This document shows, piece after piece, positions 22,683-31,372 of a stretch of 64,000 nt of DNA. Under the pieces are notes generated by a model, which saw only the letters and a program-made list of their open reading frames with translations, was not told where the DNA came from and made no database searches. Both the position numbers and the translations under genes were made by a program. Every line of letters starts with the position of its first letter. Positions within the stretch are counted from its first letter, which is position 1. Source of the stretch: Blautia faecicola (GTDB lineage: Bacteria > Bacillota > Clostridia > Lachnospirales > Lachnospiraceae); NCBI RefSeq assembly GCF_004123145.1, contig NZ_SDKC01000002.1:1-64000 (forward strand), written 5' to 3'.

Positions 22683-23189
22683 TTATCTGTTTTTATCGAA
22701 CGCAGTCCATGCTTCCTGGTACGTTTTGAAATAACCAACCTGGATACTTTCCGCTTCTACATAGATATCGAAATCCTTTAATAGATCATCCGGTATATCT
22801 TCGGAAATAGTCACCTTGGTGAATAAATCTGGTGTCTTAGCTTCTTCCGGAAGAACTTTTGTATAGTAGTAATATCCGTCGTCATATTTCCAATCCGTAG
22901 TGTTCCAGTCGATTGTGCTATACTTTTCAATATCACCATCGCTGAAGCGAACTTTCACTCGAACATAGGCCTCATTTCCCTTATTGGTGACAGATACCAC
23001 CTTCTTTAAAGGGGTCGGTGGATCTATCTCGTTATTGGGAAATTCTTCTGTGATTTCAACTTTGTTCTTTGCAATCTGAAAACGATTCGCTTGCTGCTCT
23101 GCGTCTGTATAGTATGCAAGCACCCCCGTGATTCCAGCGACCAAAAGGAGTGCAATCGTTGTGATTACAATAATTCCACGTTTTTTCAT
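22683..23189 (-). CDS. Small TasA-like (camelysin-type) secreted protein
   Basis: A 168-residue protein with a SipW-type signal peptide: KKRGIIVITTIALLLVAG, then GVLAYYTDAEQQANRF, where AYYTD is the typical cleavage context. The mature part is a beta-rich TasA fold with NKGNEAYVRVKVRFSDGD and DIYVEAESIQVGYF, and it shares the YYYYTK motif with the larger TasA-like protein at 26565-27716. Likely a minor subunit or cap of a TasA-type fibre. Last gene of the operon, 14 bases after the adhesin gene. Confidence 0.85.
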   Translation of the reverse strand: MKKRGIIVITTIALLLVAGITGVLAYYTDAEQQANRFQIAKNKVEITEEFPNNEIDPPTPLKKVVSVTNKGNEAYVRVKVRFSDGDIEKYSTIDWNTTDWKYDDGYYYYTKVLPEEAKTPDLFTKVTISEDIPDDLLKDFDIYVEAESIQVGYFKTYQEAWTAFDKNR

Positions 23190-23203
23190 GATTTTTCCTC
23201 CTT

Positions 23204-26200
23204 TTATTTTTTCACTTTAATCGAGTTGGTTTTCATCGTCTTGTCAGTGAAATACTGCCATTCGAATTTCTTATTAACGTAAGTTGCTGTATAGGTATCA
23301 TTTGCAGGTGTCATGTTAAAAGTGACCTTTTCACCGGAAACTGTGCCACCTTCCGCTGTTACTTTTCCAATCTTGTAACGGGATGCCTTTTCTTCTGTTA
23401 CTACATAGTCTCCCATTTTAAGATCTTTAAATTCACAGCTTACAGATACATATTCCGCTGAAGATACATCTGCTTGTGTGATCTCTACCATCTGATAATA
23501 GGTGTGCTTTGCTCCTTCATAATCCGTACCTGTACATTTAAATGTGAATACCGGATTACCATTCGCAAAATTAATATCAGCGGCTTTGATCTTCTTTGTA
23601 ACGATGATTTTCTTCAGTTCTGGAAGATTTCTCACAGTATCTGCATTGACAACTGCTCCATCCTTAGAAATGGTTACTTCAAAGGAATCCAGGATGTAGC
23701 CTTTATTTTCCTCACATGGCTGCTCCTCTACAAGATAGGTATCAAACAGCAATGCTCCCTTTGACTTGGATGCTTTACCTTCTCCAAACCATACGCCATT
23801 CTTGTCAACATTCGGATTGCTGTTGTCTCTTACAGCAGTACGGATCAAACCGTCTGCATCCGAATAGATAATATGGCTTTCACCGGTTGTCTTACTTGTT
23901 AACTTGAATGGTATATTTCCCATTGGTCGATTCCGTTCGTTTATTTTTGCAAACTGAACATCTCCTCGACTCGGTACTTCTTTAGCAGCATTCTCACCAG
24001 TAGGAAGTCCTTTGATGACTGTTGATCCATTGATTACGTAAGTATTTGCGACATACAGAGTAGAACTAAGATTATATCCAACCGGAGCTTTGCTTTCCTG
24101 AATGGTCAGTGTTCCAACTGGTAAAATAACATGTCCACTACTATCTTTCAGTAATGTTCCACTTACCAAATGGGAATCATCCAGTTTGATCTGTCCTTTT
24201 TCGTCTGTCTTAAATACCCAGGTATACTTAGGAGTCTTCGCATCCTTGCTTGGATCATGGTCAGAAATAACATCGTAATACTTTACAGTATATTCAGCAT
24301 TCTTTAAAGAACCAGCTCCCTGAGCAGTTGCTGTTAATGTTTCCGCATCAACTTTTTCAAGAAAAACCTTATCTTCTGTAACGAAGGTGCCAGGTTCTTC
24401 AATGGAAGTGATGTCAACACTTAATGTATTAGAGTTGAAATTAGCGGCATCTACCGTTGTGGAAATATAGTAACCATCCGGAGCTTTTGTCTCCTTAACA
24501 GTATATTTTCCAAGTGGCAGACCTGACTTGCTTCCTTTACCATTTGCATCTGTTACAATCGTACCTACACTCTTTCCGGCAGCATTATAAATGGTATATT
24601 CTGCTCCCTTCAGTGTATAGCTCTCAAACCCGGAGTATGTATCAGTTTTCGCTTTTTTCTGGAGATTGATGGTCCCGGTTTTAGGAGGTTCATTGATCGT
24701 CACAGATGAGACGGAATTTTTATGGTTTACGGTAACATCTGCGGCTTTGTTATAACCTTTGGAGGCAGTTCTTTCTTTGATCGTGTAAGAACCATAACTC
24801 AGCGTTTTTGATGTCGCATTTCCGTTTGCATCTGTTGTAAGCGTATCAACAACTGTATTTCCGCTGTAGATATCAAACACTGCTCCCTGCAGGGAATATT
24901 CGCCATTTCCGTTGGTCACAGAAGTGTTTGCGGATCTTTTATTGATCTGGATCTTTCCACCTGCCTGTTCAATAGTAAGGGTTTTGTTTTGGGTGAATGT
25001 TCCCTCTTGATCAAACCAGTTCAGCATACAAACTTTCTGATAGTTACTTGCTGGCGGATCGTAAATCGCGCATCCCCATCTTTTTGGAATCGTCAGTGTT
25101 ACGGAAACATTGATTGTTTTTCCAGTCGTTTGATAGGATGCATAAGTAGATTTTGGAATTCGGATTTGGAAATCAGCATAAGTTCGTTTATCTAACTTGT
25201 AAACTTCAGCGCCAGGAGCACTTATATCATAGCTGGTAATCTGTTCACGGAAATCAAAACCGTCATTGGTTGCACTGTACGTTTTAAAACTGCAAGAGTA
25301 TGTAGCGTTGGAGTACATATATCCATCGCTACCCTCATACCATCCCGGATTATTATTGCCACTCAGAGAAAAAGTAGCACCATGGGTCATGTCAATCCAG
25401 CCTTCACTGTCAAAAAGGCCGCCATACATGTTTCCATTATTGGCATCATTAACCATCTTTGTAAGACGATCTACAGTTATGGATTTGGCTCCTGAAGTAT
25501 TAGAACTATTATTGATCCAATTGTTAACTGTTGCCAGGGAAACTTCACCATTCAGGATATGAATGGCCCACTGCGTAACAAAATAGTCCAGCTTCCAGTT
25601 TCCGGTAGAATACGCAGACCATCGACAACATTGACCATAGTAAACAGAACCCCAATAGAAAGCATATTCTACTTTTCTATTCGTCCAGCCGCCCTTATAG
25701 GAAAATGACCCTTTTCCATCGGGACAATCTTTTGAGTAATTCAGGCAGTATACGTTTCGCCACTGACCACGTGAATCCACATTCTCATTATCACCTACAA
25801 CGTACTTTAATCCAATTCGAAGAACACCGCCAAAATCATCAAAACGTTCATTTTTTATGACATATGGACCATAGTCATCAAAGGAATATGTACTGATCTC
25901 AGAGGTATTAGGATCCAGGTATCCCCAGATTTCAGCATTGTCTGAATCAGGAACATCTTCTTCACCTTCCGGGTAAAAAGCTTCGTCGTCAAATTGTTCA
26001 CCTTTTACAGCCTCATTTTCTGTGACGTCTGCATTGTTTTCGGTGTTATCTTCCTTTACGGCTTGCTCTTTAGCAGTGTCTTTTGTCGCTTCCTTTTTCG
26101 CTTCAGATCCATTAGGGGATTCTGTAGGTGTTGGTTCCGGTGTTGGTGTTGCTTTTTCCACCGTTGTTCCCTCATCCTTTTTATCTTCAGTTGCTTTCGA

Positions 26201-26578
26201 ATCTGAATTCTTGTCGGCAACAATTGAAACAGCAATATTAGTAGGCTGATCAACGATTACCGTATTAGAATATTCACTTTTTGAAACAGGAACTTTTTTC
26301 GAAGCTCCATCCTCATAAGATATAGTTACATAGTCGATCGTATATCCGCTTTCTGCCGAAACCTGGTAAGTAACACTATCTCCAACAGCTACAGTGATTG
26401 ACTTCCCAGTGACATCCTCTCTATTTACGGTCACTGTTCCATGTTCTACCTCAAGAATTTTTAAAACTGCATTTTCTGTTTCCTTCGCGTATACTGGAAA
26501 GGTATATATCGGAATAGATGTGCAAAGCATTAAAAGAGATAGAATCAGTGAAATACAGCGATTACTAAACTTCTTCAT
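23204..26578 (-). CDS. Thioester-domain/Cna-B (SpaA-like) adhesin
   Basis: A 1124-residue secreted protein with a signal peptide ending near PVYAKE, a Big-like N-terminal domain, and a Ser/Thr/Pro/Glu-rich linker (about 125-215). A thioester-like domain follows with VYCLNYSKDC and FVTQWAIH (Cys and Gln that would form the internal thioester, about 275-340). Then come repeated Cna-B/SpaA domains (LQGAVFDIY, LPLGKYTVKETKAPDGYY, TLTIQESKAPVGYNL) with Lys/Asn/Glu isopeptide patterns. It is a tip-adhesin architecture. It lacks any LPXTG-type motif or C-terminal membrane segment, ending TDKTMKTNSIKVKK, so it must be held by partners, probably the TasA-like proteins. The start overlaps the previous stop by 14 bases. 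Confidence 0.88.
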   Translation of the reverse strand: MKKFSNRCISLILSLLMLCTSIPIYTFPVYAKETENAVLKILEVEHGTVTVNREDVTGKSITVAVGDSVTYQVSAESGYTIDYVTISYEDGASKKVPVSKSEYSNTVIVDQPTNIAVSIVADKNSDSKATEDKKDEGTTVEKATPTPEPTPTESPNGSEAKKEATKDTAKEQAVKEDNTENNADVTENEAVKGEQFDDEAFYPEGEEDVPDSDNAEIWGYLDPNTSEISTYSFDDYGPYVIKNERFDDFGGVLRIGLKYVVGDNENVDSRGQWRNVYCLNYSKDCPDGKGSFSYKGGWTNRKVEYAFYWGSVYYGQCCRWSAYSTGNWKLDYFVTQWAIHILNGEVSLATVNNWINNSSNTSGAKSITVDRLTKMVNDANNGNMYGGLFDSEGWIDMTHGATFSLSGNNNPGWYEGSDGYMYSNATYSCSFKTYSATNDGFDFREQITSYDISAPGAEVYKLDKRTYADFQIRIPKSTYASYQTTGKTINVSVTLTIPKRWGCAIYDPPASNYQKVCMLNWFDQEGTFTQNKTLTIEQAGGKIQINKRSANTSVTNGNGEYSLQGAVFDIYSGNTVVDTLTTDANGNATSKTLSYGSYTIKERTASKGYNKAADVTVNHKNSVSSVTINEPPKTGTINLQKKAKTDTYSGFESYTLKGAEYTIYNAAGKSVGTIVTDANGKGSKSGLPLGKYTVKETKAPDGYYISTTVDAANFNSNTLSVDITSIEEPGTFVTEDKVFLEKVDAETLTATAQGAGSLKNAEYTVKYYDVISDHDPSKDAKTPKYTWVFKTDEKGQIKLDDSHLVSGTLLKDSSGHVILPVGTLTIQESKAPVGYNLSSTLYVANTYVINGSTVIKGLPTGENAAKEVPSRGDVQFAKINERNRPMGNIPFKLTSKTTGESHIIYSDADGLIRTAVRDNSNPNVDKNGVWFGEGKASKSKGALLFDTYLVEEQPCEENKGYILDSFEVTISKDGAVVNADTVRNLPELKKIIVTKKIKAADINFANGNPVFTFKCTGTDYEGAKHTYYQMVEITQADVSSAEYVSVSCEFKDLKMGDYVVTEEKASRYKIGKVTAEGGTVSGEKVTFNMTPANDTYTATYVNKKFEWQYFTDKTMKTNSIKVKK

Positions 26579-27716
26579 TCTTTTTCCTCTCTTTCATCAA
26601 AACAAAAATTAGACCTGCTGAGAAAATGACTCCTGCTGCTGCAATTAAAAACGGAAGTCCTGAATCACCGGTTTTTACAATGCCAGTTCCTGTATAAGAA
26701 CCCGTATTTTTCGCATCGTCCGGTAATACAGCAGTAAAGATCCATTTTGTTTCTGTTTTGCTCATTGCATATGGATTATTCAGCCAAGAAGGAACAGTTA
26801 AAGTATATGTCAGTTTCTTTGTTTCTCCGTTTTTCAGAGTTCCAAGTAGTACTTTATTTTTTACTTCGCCGTCCATGGATCCATCGTAAAGAACGGTATC
26901 ATCACACTTGATCTGAAGATTCAATTCTTTTAAGAGCTTATCCTGTGCAATGGTTTCAGTTCTAAAATAAATGGATACGGATTTAGCATATTTATTGGCT
27001 ACCGTAACTGTATCAGAAACAACATCTCCTGGCATCAAATCTCCCCAGTTAGAAAAGAAATCGTCTCCTACTTTTACCAAGCCTTCTGCACCACCCTCGT
27101 AAGATACTGAAAATAAATCATTTTTAGTATTTGGGATCACATACTCATCTGTAACGCTCTTTTCAATCAAAGTTCCAAACCACGGATCATCTGAATCAAA
27201 ATCCGGAGTGAAATTCTTCACCTGTACAGCATCAGCTGTAAAGTGTAATTCCATCTTTTTGTCAGATAAGGATTCATCCCATGTGGATGGAATCTTGACA
27301 TCTTTCATGAATTCCGTTGTATCTCCCCGTTCAACGGGTTTTGTATAGTAGTAATACTCACCTCGTTTAATCCAGTTATCAGAAATACCAAGAAGAGAAT
27401 CATCCAACTGATCGATTGTGGAATCTTCGAAGGTAACTTTCATGCGGATCCATGCATCATTGGCCAGATTGGAGACTTCTACAATTTCATCTACCGTCTG
27501 ACCGGGTACGACAACCTGCTCATCGTCAAAGGACACCTTTTCACCCTGATCGTTAAGGCTGGATTTTGTTAATTCAATATTAACATTTCCGATTCCCACA
27601 TGGTTGATCACGGATACCTCGGACCGAGCATATACCGGAACCGTACCCATTCCTACAATTACAGCAGAGAGGAAGGCAGCCATTTTTGTAACTAGTTTTC
27701 TATTAGGCATAACCAT
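26565..27716 (-). CDS. TasA-like protein with VKTGD wall-sorting signal
   Basis: A 383-residue protein; ATG at 27716 chosen for AAAGG four to five bases upstream and a following signal peptide (KLVTKMAAFLSAVIVGM ... PVYARS). Two TasA-like beta domains: VSNLANDAWIRMKVTFEDS with YYYYTKPVERGDT, and LMPGDVVSDTVTVANKYAKS. The C-terminus has GIVKTGDSGLP, a hydrophobic helix and KERKKNEEV, a sorting signal of the same VKTGD type as the protein at 325-3789. It probably anchors the adhesin/TasA fibre to the wall. A perfect 15-bp inverted repeat lies in its leader. Confidence 0.85.
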   Translation of the reverse strand: MVMPNRKLVTKMAAFLSAVIVGMGTVPVYARSEVSVINHVGIGNVNIELTKSSLNDQGEKVSFDDEQVVVPGQTVDEIVEVSNLANDAWIRMKVTFEDSTIDQLDDSLLGISDNWIKRGEYYYYTKPVERGDTTEFMKDVKIPSTWDESLSDKKMELHFTADAVQVKNFTPDFDSDDPWFGTLIEKSVTDEYVIPNTKNDLFSVSYEGGAEGLVKVGDDFFSNWGDLMPGDVVSDTVTVANKYAKSVSIYFRTETIAQDKLLKELNLQIKCDDTVLYDGSMDGEVKNKVLLGTLKNGETKKLTYTLTVPSWLNNPYAMSKTETKWIFTAVLPDDAKNTGSYTGTGIVKTGDSGLPFLIAAAGVIFSAGLIFVLMKERKKNEEV

Positions 27717-27733
27717 TTTTCCTTTCTTTATCT

Positions 27734-27775
27734 GCTTTAAAAGGCAGATGATGTCCATTGTCTGCCTTTTAAAGC
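27734..27775 (-). promoter_or_regulatory. Perfect 15-bp stem-loop in the leader of the adhesin operon
   Basis: GCTTTAAAAGGCAGA and TCTGCCTTTTAAAGC are perfect arms with a 12-base loop, between the promoter-like TGGCATAATA and the ribosome site. Without a following T run it is more likely a stability or regulator-binding element than a terminator. Confidence 0.7.
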
Positions 27776-27790
27776 TAAATTGTAATGACA

Positions 27791-27800
27791 TATTATGCCA
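27791..27800 (-). promoter_or_regulatory. TGGCATAATA promoter-like element
   Basis: On the minus strand TGGCATAAT is an extended -10-like sequence, one step between the GGCATACTT motif and a consensus TATAAT. It is placed 75 bases before the ATG of the VKTGD TasA-like gene. Confidence 0.45.
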
Positions 27801-27863
27801 TTATCCATTGACTTGCATTTGAAGATATCTTAATGCTTCCAGCATCAGTCACTTTAGTACAAA

Positions 27864-28703
27864 TTATAAGTCATTACCATGCAGATCTTTGCTATTGTTG
27901 ATATTTGCATCTTTTTCATCACCAGCATAATCATGTTCTGTGGTAGCTGCTTTGGATTCATCGTAAGATGTGCTCTGTTTTACGAAGATATCATAGATTG
28001 TCTTCATGTTATCTACTGTCAGATCGTCAGTCAGATCAGCACCGGTTTTGTCCAGGACTTCTTCCGCCTGGATTGCATATGCTTCTACTTTGATATCGTT
28101 TGCAACATTATCCAGAATTTCATCTTCAATTACATTCTTCATCTGAATCTTATCAAACAAAGTGGAGGTTGTTTCGCCTGGTGTTACTTTTGTTTTGTAA
28201 CCAAATACATAAGTACGAACACCATCTTTTGCAGCTGTTGCTCCAGTGTCAGCGGTTTCTTCTGCTACGATTTCCTGCCATTTTGTATCGAAGTTGTTTT
28301 CTTCTTTGCTCTGTGCATCACGAGCGTTTTTGAAGTAGATGATTTCCTGGCTCTTACGTCCCTCTGGATCTACAGTTCCATCATCGGATACTTTTGTAAC
28401 AAATTTAGTAGGAACAGTTACTTTCATAAATACTACCGCATTGTTAGATCCGGTGTTCTCGACCTGTGGATTTTTGGCTACTTCCTGGTTTGGAACTAAT
28501 TTTTCTGCTACATCCGGAACTTTGTTGTTGTTATCGTCTGTTGTGTCCCATTTCGGCTCTTCCAGATCGATTTTTACTTTACCCACTGTAAATGTGTTGG
28601 ATGTCTGTTCGGAGTCAGTTAAATAAGCCATTGTTCCTCCGATTGTCATAGCTGCAACCAGACCACAGATTGCTCCTGTAGCGACCATTTTGTTTCTTTT
28701 CAT
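27864..28703 (-). CDS. TasA-family major fibre protein
   Basis: A 279-residue protein with a SipW-dependent signal peptide (KRNKMVATGAICGLVAA ... GGTMAYLTDSEQTSNTF). The mature domain has PNQEVAKNPQVENTGSNNAV (the conserved TasA/camelysin region), VFMKVTVP and IKVEAYAIQAE. The start at 28703 follows GAGG by 8 bases; an earlier in-frame ATG lacks a ribosome site. Placed directly after sipW, it is probably the main substrate of that peptidase and the major subunit of an amyloid-like or donor-strand fibre used in aggregation. Confidence 0.9.
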   Translation of the reverse strand: MKRNKMVATGAICGLVAAMTIGGTMAYLTDSEQTSNTFTVGKVKIDLEEPKWDTTDDNNNKVPDVAEKLVPNQEVAKNPQVENTGSNNAVVFMKVTVPTKFVTKVSDDGTVDPEGRKSQEIIYFKNARDAQSKEENNFDTKWQEIVAEETADTGATAAKDGVRTYVFGYKTKVTPGETTSTLFDKIQMKNVIEDEILDNVANDIKVEAYAIQAEEVLDKTGADLTDDLTVDNMKTIYDIFVKQSTSYDESKAATTEHDYAGDEKDANINNSKDLHGNDL

Positions 28704-28758
28704 ACTTGTTTCCTCGCATATCATAGCAGTTTGGATATGCTCTCCTTTCTTTTATGTT

Positions 28759-29253
28759 TTATATACAATCCTCTTTTGAGGAACTGCTACCAAAAGTGTG
28801 TTCTAAGATTATTCCGATTAAATTTAGTGCGATCACCCATCCGATGATCAGAACGATTCCTTTTTTTCCAAGCTTACCAATAAGATATCCCAGATTAGGG
28901 ACTTGGAACTTATAGGTACCAATAATTTGATCCTGTGTTACGATATGAGCATCGGTTGCATCATTCGCATCACCTTTGAAAACGTACCCTTCCGATGTAA
29001 CTGCTTTGACTCTGTGCGTTACCATCTGTCCATTTACTAATTGATAAGTAACGATATCTCCTACTTCGATAGAAGTATCTTTAAAATCTATGTACGCAAC
29101 CGCACCGGTATGGATCACTGGTTCCATGGAACCAGATTCCACAATATATGGATTCATACCGAATGCTTTTGGAAGAACCATGCTGATTGCCAAAAGTGCA
29201 ATCACACACGTAAGTATCTCTACTATCCGGTTATACCATTTTATGCCTCGCAT
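28759..29253 (-). CDS. sipW: SipW-type signal peptidase I
   Basis: A 164-residue membrane protease with an N-terminal transmembrane helix (IVEILTCVIALLAISMVLP) and catalytic Ser in VESGSMEPVI. The general base region is THRV, with His where bacterial type I peptidases have Lys (ER/archaeal type, as in SipW). FKGDAND is the conserved GD box, and a second membrane helix lies near the C-terminus. It processes TasA-type precursors. It overlaps the preceding 73-codon gene by 13 bases and is 55 bases before the TasA gene. Confidence 0.95.
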   Translation of the reverse strand: MRGIKWYNRIVEILTCVIALLAISMVLPKAFGMNPYIVESGSMEPVIHTGAVAYIDFKDTSIEVGDIVTYQLVNGQMVTHRVKAVTSEGYVFKGDANDATDAHIVTQDQIIGTYKFQVPNLGYLIGKLGKKGIVLIIGWVIALNLIGIILEHTFGSSSSKEDCI

Positions 29254-29462
29254 CTACGCGTCACTCCCTTCTTGTGATCCATAAGATTCACCTGCTGTAT
29301 CGTACAGTTTTCCAAAAACTCTTTTGTCGTATAACATCCAAGAATCTGATAAGCGAGTCCTTTTTCTTCATCACTTAACGGAACACCGTGACACAGTTTC
29401 TTCGGCATAGAAATAGTGATCGTGACATCTTCAAATATATTTTGAAAAACAACTTGTACCAT
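29241..29462 (-). CDS. Unknown 73-residue protein before sipW
   Basis: A small soluble protein, MVQVVFQNIFEDVTITISMP..., containing LSDEEKGLAYQILGCY. No membrane segment. It overlaps the sipW start by 13 bases, so it is likely coupled. AGTGGG lies a few bases before the ATG. Not recognised. Confidence 0.6.
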   Translation of the reverse strand: MVQVVFQNIFEDVTITISMPKKLCHGVPLSDEEKGLAYQILGCYTTKEFLENCTIQQVNLMDHKKGVTRRCEA

Positions 29463-29491
29463 ATACCCACTTTCATACCCTTTCCAAGATT

Positions 29492-30433
29492 CTATTCTTC
29501 TGATTCAATACCGGCATCAATATCCTCTTGAGAATAAACATCATCTGGCACATTGTTACTATCCAATGAACTTGCCGCATTGTCGGAATCGTAACCAAAT
29601 AAGGAAGTTAAAACATTCTCTGATGCTTTCTCACGCTCTTTTTGAATTTTCGCTTCGTATTCTTCTTGCGTGTAGTAATTAGCAACATACTCTGTTTCAA
29701 ATGGAACAATCTCTAATGCTCTGTCGGCCCAATCGTAATTCTCATGACATTCATCGCATGTATCATGTCTATTCACTTTTCTTGCTTGCAAGCATCCGTC
29801 GATAAATACTTCGGAACCGATATGTAAATGGGTGCGATCCTGAATCGCATTTTCACCATATGATTTTACCCACGGATAATCTGATCTTCTTTCCGGTGGA
29901 TCGGATCGAATCCGGTACTTGCGATTTAAGGCTATCTGATATTGTGTTAAGATAAGCCCTTCCTTCAGTGATTTTTTTTTAGGATCAGTACAAAGTGTCC
30001 CTAGTACAAATACCTGGTTAGAAATCTCCCTGTTTTCTGTAAGATGCTCCATGCACTCTTCTTGAGATGAAAAGTGAACCCTTTTCTTTGCAAAAATTGG
30101 ATTGATGTATACCATCGCACCGTCCCGTATATTTTTCGCACCACACTTACTGTTTGTACAGTTTGAGACCTTTGCCATGGGAGTGGCTGCTATTGTTCCT
30201 TTTATCTCAACGAAATCATATTCCTCCCATTTCGACATCTCCATCACTATTTTGGGATCCCTGCTCATAATAGCGGGGTTATCCAGTTTTAGATGCTCCT
30301 TATGATCACCTGCGTTCCTTTGTGCTCTGGCTACGGTTACAAAGGCTAAAACAAACGGTTCCCCGTTTTTAAGTGTACTTGTCTGGACAAAAGTTACGAA
30401 TCCATATAAAAAAGCAAGATTATGCCGCGCCAT
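29492..30433 (-). CDS. Double OB-fold SSB-like protein with zinc-binding cysteines
   Basis: A 313-residue protein with two OB-like halves. The first (about 5-95) has LAFLYGFVTFVQ and LAFVTVAR. A short CTNSKCGAKN segment (about 95-104) follows. The second (about 140-240) has NQVFVLGTLCTDP, YQIALNRKYRIRS, SDYPWVKSYG and GSEVFIDGCLQAR, the strand order of SSB, then CDECHENYDW. The acidic, low-complexity C-terminus ends DIDAGIESEE, like an SSB tail. It probably binds single-stranded DNA or RNA of the element. GGAG precedes the ATG. The promoter motif and a large nested inverted repeat lie upstream. Confidence 0.75.
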   Translation of the reverse strand: MARHNLAFLYGFVTFVQTSTLKNGEPFVLAFVTVARAQRNAGDHKEHLKLDNPAIMSRDPKIVMEMSKWEEYDFVEIKGTIAATPMAKVSNCTNSKCGAKNIRDGAMVYINPIFAKKRVHFSSQEECMEHLTENREISNQVFVLGTLCTDPKKKSLKEGLILTQYQIALNRKYRIRSDPPERRSDYPWVKSYGENAIQDRTHLHIGSEVFIDGCLQARKVNRHDTCDECHENYDWADRALEIVPFETEYVANYYTQEEYEAKIQKEREKASENVLTSLFGYDSDNAASSLDSNNVPDDVYSQEDIDAGIESEE

Positions 30434-30459
30434 CTTCCTGTCTCCTTTGGTTAGTTTTA

Positions 30460-30539
30460 AACTGCTTCATAAATAGAATAGGAAAACTGAGGGGGATTCC
30501 TATTTATTTTGCATACGAGTCCCTATTTATGAAGCAGTT
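30460..30539 (-). promoter_or_regulatory. Nested inverted repeats in the leader of the double-OB gene
   Basis: Outer perfect 17-base arms AACTGCTTCATAAATAG (30460-30476) and CTATTTATGAAGCAGTT (30523-30539) enclose inner 8-base arms AATAGGAA (30477-30484) and TTCCTATT (30497-30504). The structure lies between the motif promoter and the ATG, so it would form in the mRNA leader. Possible autoregulatory site for the encoded nucleic-acid-binding protein. Confidence 0.65.
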
Positions 30540-30580
30540 ATAGATGCTTATAATTGCTATGCCGCACCTCTTACATGCAA

Positions 30581-30589
30581 AAGTATGCC
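30581..30589 (-). promoter_or_regulatory. GGCATACTT motif, double-OB/sipW operon
   Basis: On the minus strand TTATAAAAAAATGTG and further A/T tracts precede AATGGCATACTTTTGC, about 150 bases before the ATG, upstream of the nested repeat. Confidence 0.55.
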
Positions 30590-30665
30590 ATTGCGATTTA
30601 TAATTTCAGAAAAAAAACACATTTTTTTATAAAAACTTCCGTGTAATATTGCACAAAATTCTAAA

Positions 30666-30697
30666 ATAAAAAAAGGCACTGTTTTGTGCCTTTTTAT
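30666..30697 (-). terminator. Terminator after the CHC2 gene
   Basis: On the minus strand AAAAGGCAC-AAAACA-GTGCC is followed by TTTTTTT. It overlaps the stop codon of the CHC2 gene. Confidence 0.85.
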
Positions 30698-31323
30698 CCT
30701 TGCTCTCTTTGTGCTTCCTCTTTGCTTCGATCACACGCTCGCAGATATATCTCTTTTACTTTCTTATATCTGTCAACCAGCGCATCTTTTACTGGTGTCC
30801 TACTATCACCTAATATCTGATAAAGAATTCTTATACGCTTTGCTTCAGATAGTGCTTTCTCCCTTATCAGCTGATAGTAGAACTCCTTACTTCTACTATA
30901 AATCTGTTCCATTTTGATAGGAAGGATATCTTCCCTGTAATTTGGCTGAACAAATCCCAAAAGTTCCAACTCTGTTCTCAAGAACGGAGGCTCCTCTACT
31001 TGTTTTCTGCTATCTTCCTCTTCTATCATGTAGTATTCATGGCCACCAAGAACATCGCCAATGATCTTGCAGCTCTCCGCTATTGATATTGGCGATGCCA
31101 ATATGTTCTCGTAGTATTTTCTTACCATTGTTACTACATCTCCTGCATCTCCACAAGAAAAGCAATGGTAATACTCTTTCGTTAGTGAACAATGATTGAT
31201 CTGTGTTTCGGAATGAATTCCCGATACACATTCGCAAAACTGTCCGTTTACTTTCATGCCGATCGATGCTGCTACAATTCGGCAATCGGCATCTCTCTTA
31301 ATTCTTTCTATATCGTACCTCAT
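30694..31323 (-). CDS. CHC2-type zinc-finger protein (primase-like N-terminal domain only)
   Basis: A 209-residue protein. The start at ATGAGGTAC (31323) is chosen because GAGGAGGG lies upstream; an ATG further out lies inside the promoter motif. The N-terminal 85 residues match the DnaG zinc-binding module: DIERIKRDADCRIVAASIGM, then ECVSGIHSE and YYHCFSCGDAGDVVTMVRKY. The C-x2-H pair is widened to C-x4-H here. There is no TOPRIM domain; the remaining 120 residues are a charged helical region of unknown role. It may assist priming or recognise single-stranded DNA together with the SSB proteins. Confidence 0.8.
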   Translation of the reverse strand: MRYDIERIKRDADCRIVAASIGMKVNGQFCECVSGIHSETQINHCSLTKEYYHCFSCGDAGDVVTMVRKYYENILASPISIAESCKIIGDVLGGHEYYMIEEEDSRKQVEEPPFLRTELELLGFVQPNYREDILPIKMEQIYSRSKEFYYQLIREKALSEAKRIRILYQILGDSRTPVKDALVDRYKKVKEIYLRACDRSKEEAQREQG

Positions 31324-31372
31324 AACTTCTATAAATCCCTCCTCTTTCCTTAAACTATAAATAAGTATGCCT

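Noticed and set aside
26022-26249. Plus-strand ORFs opposite the adhesin linker
   Set aside because: Mirror image of the Thr/Pro/Glu/Lys-rich linker; no start signals.
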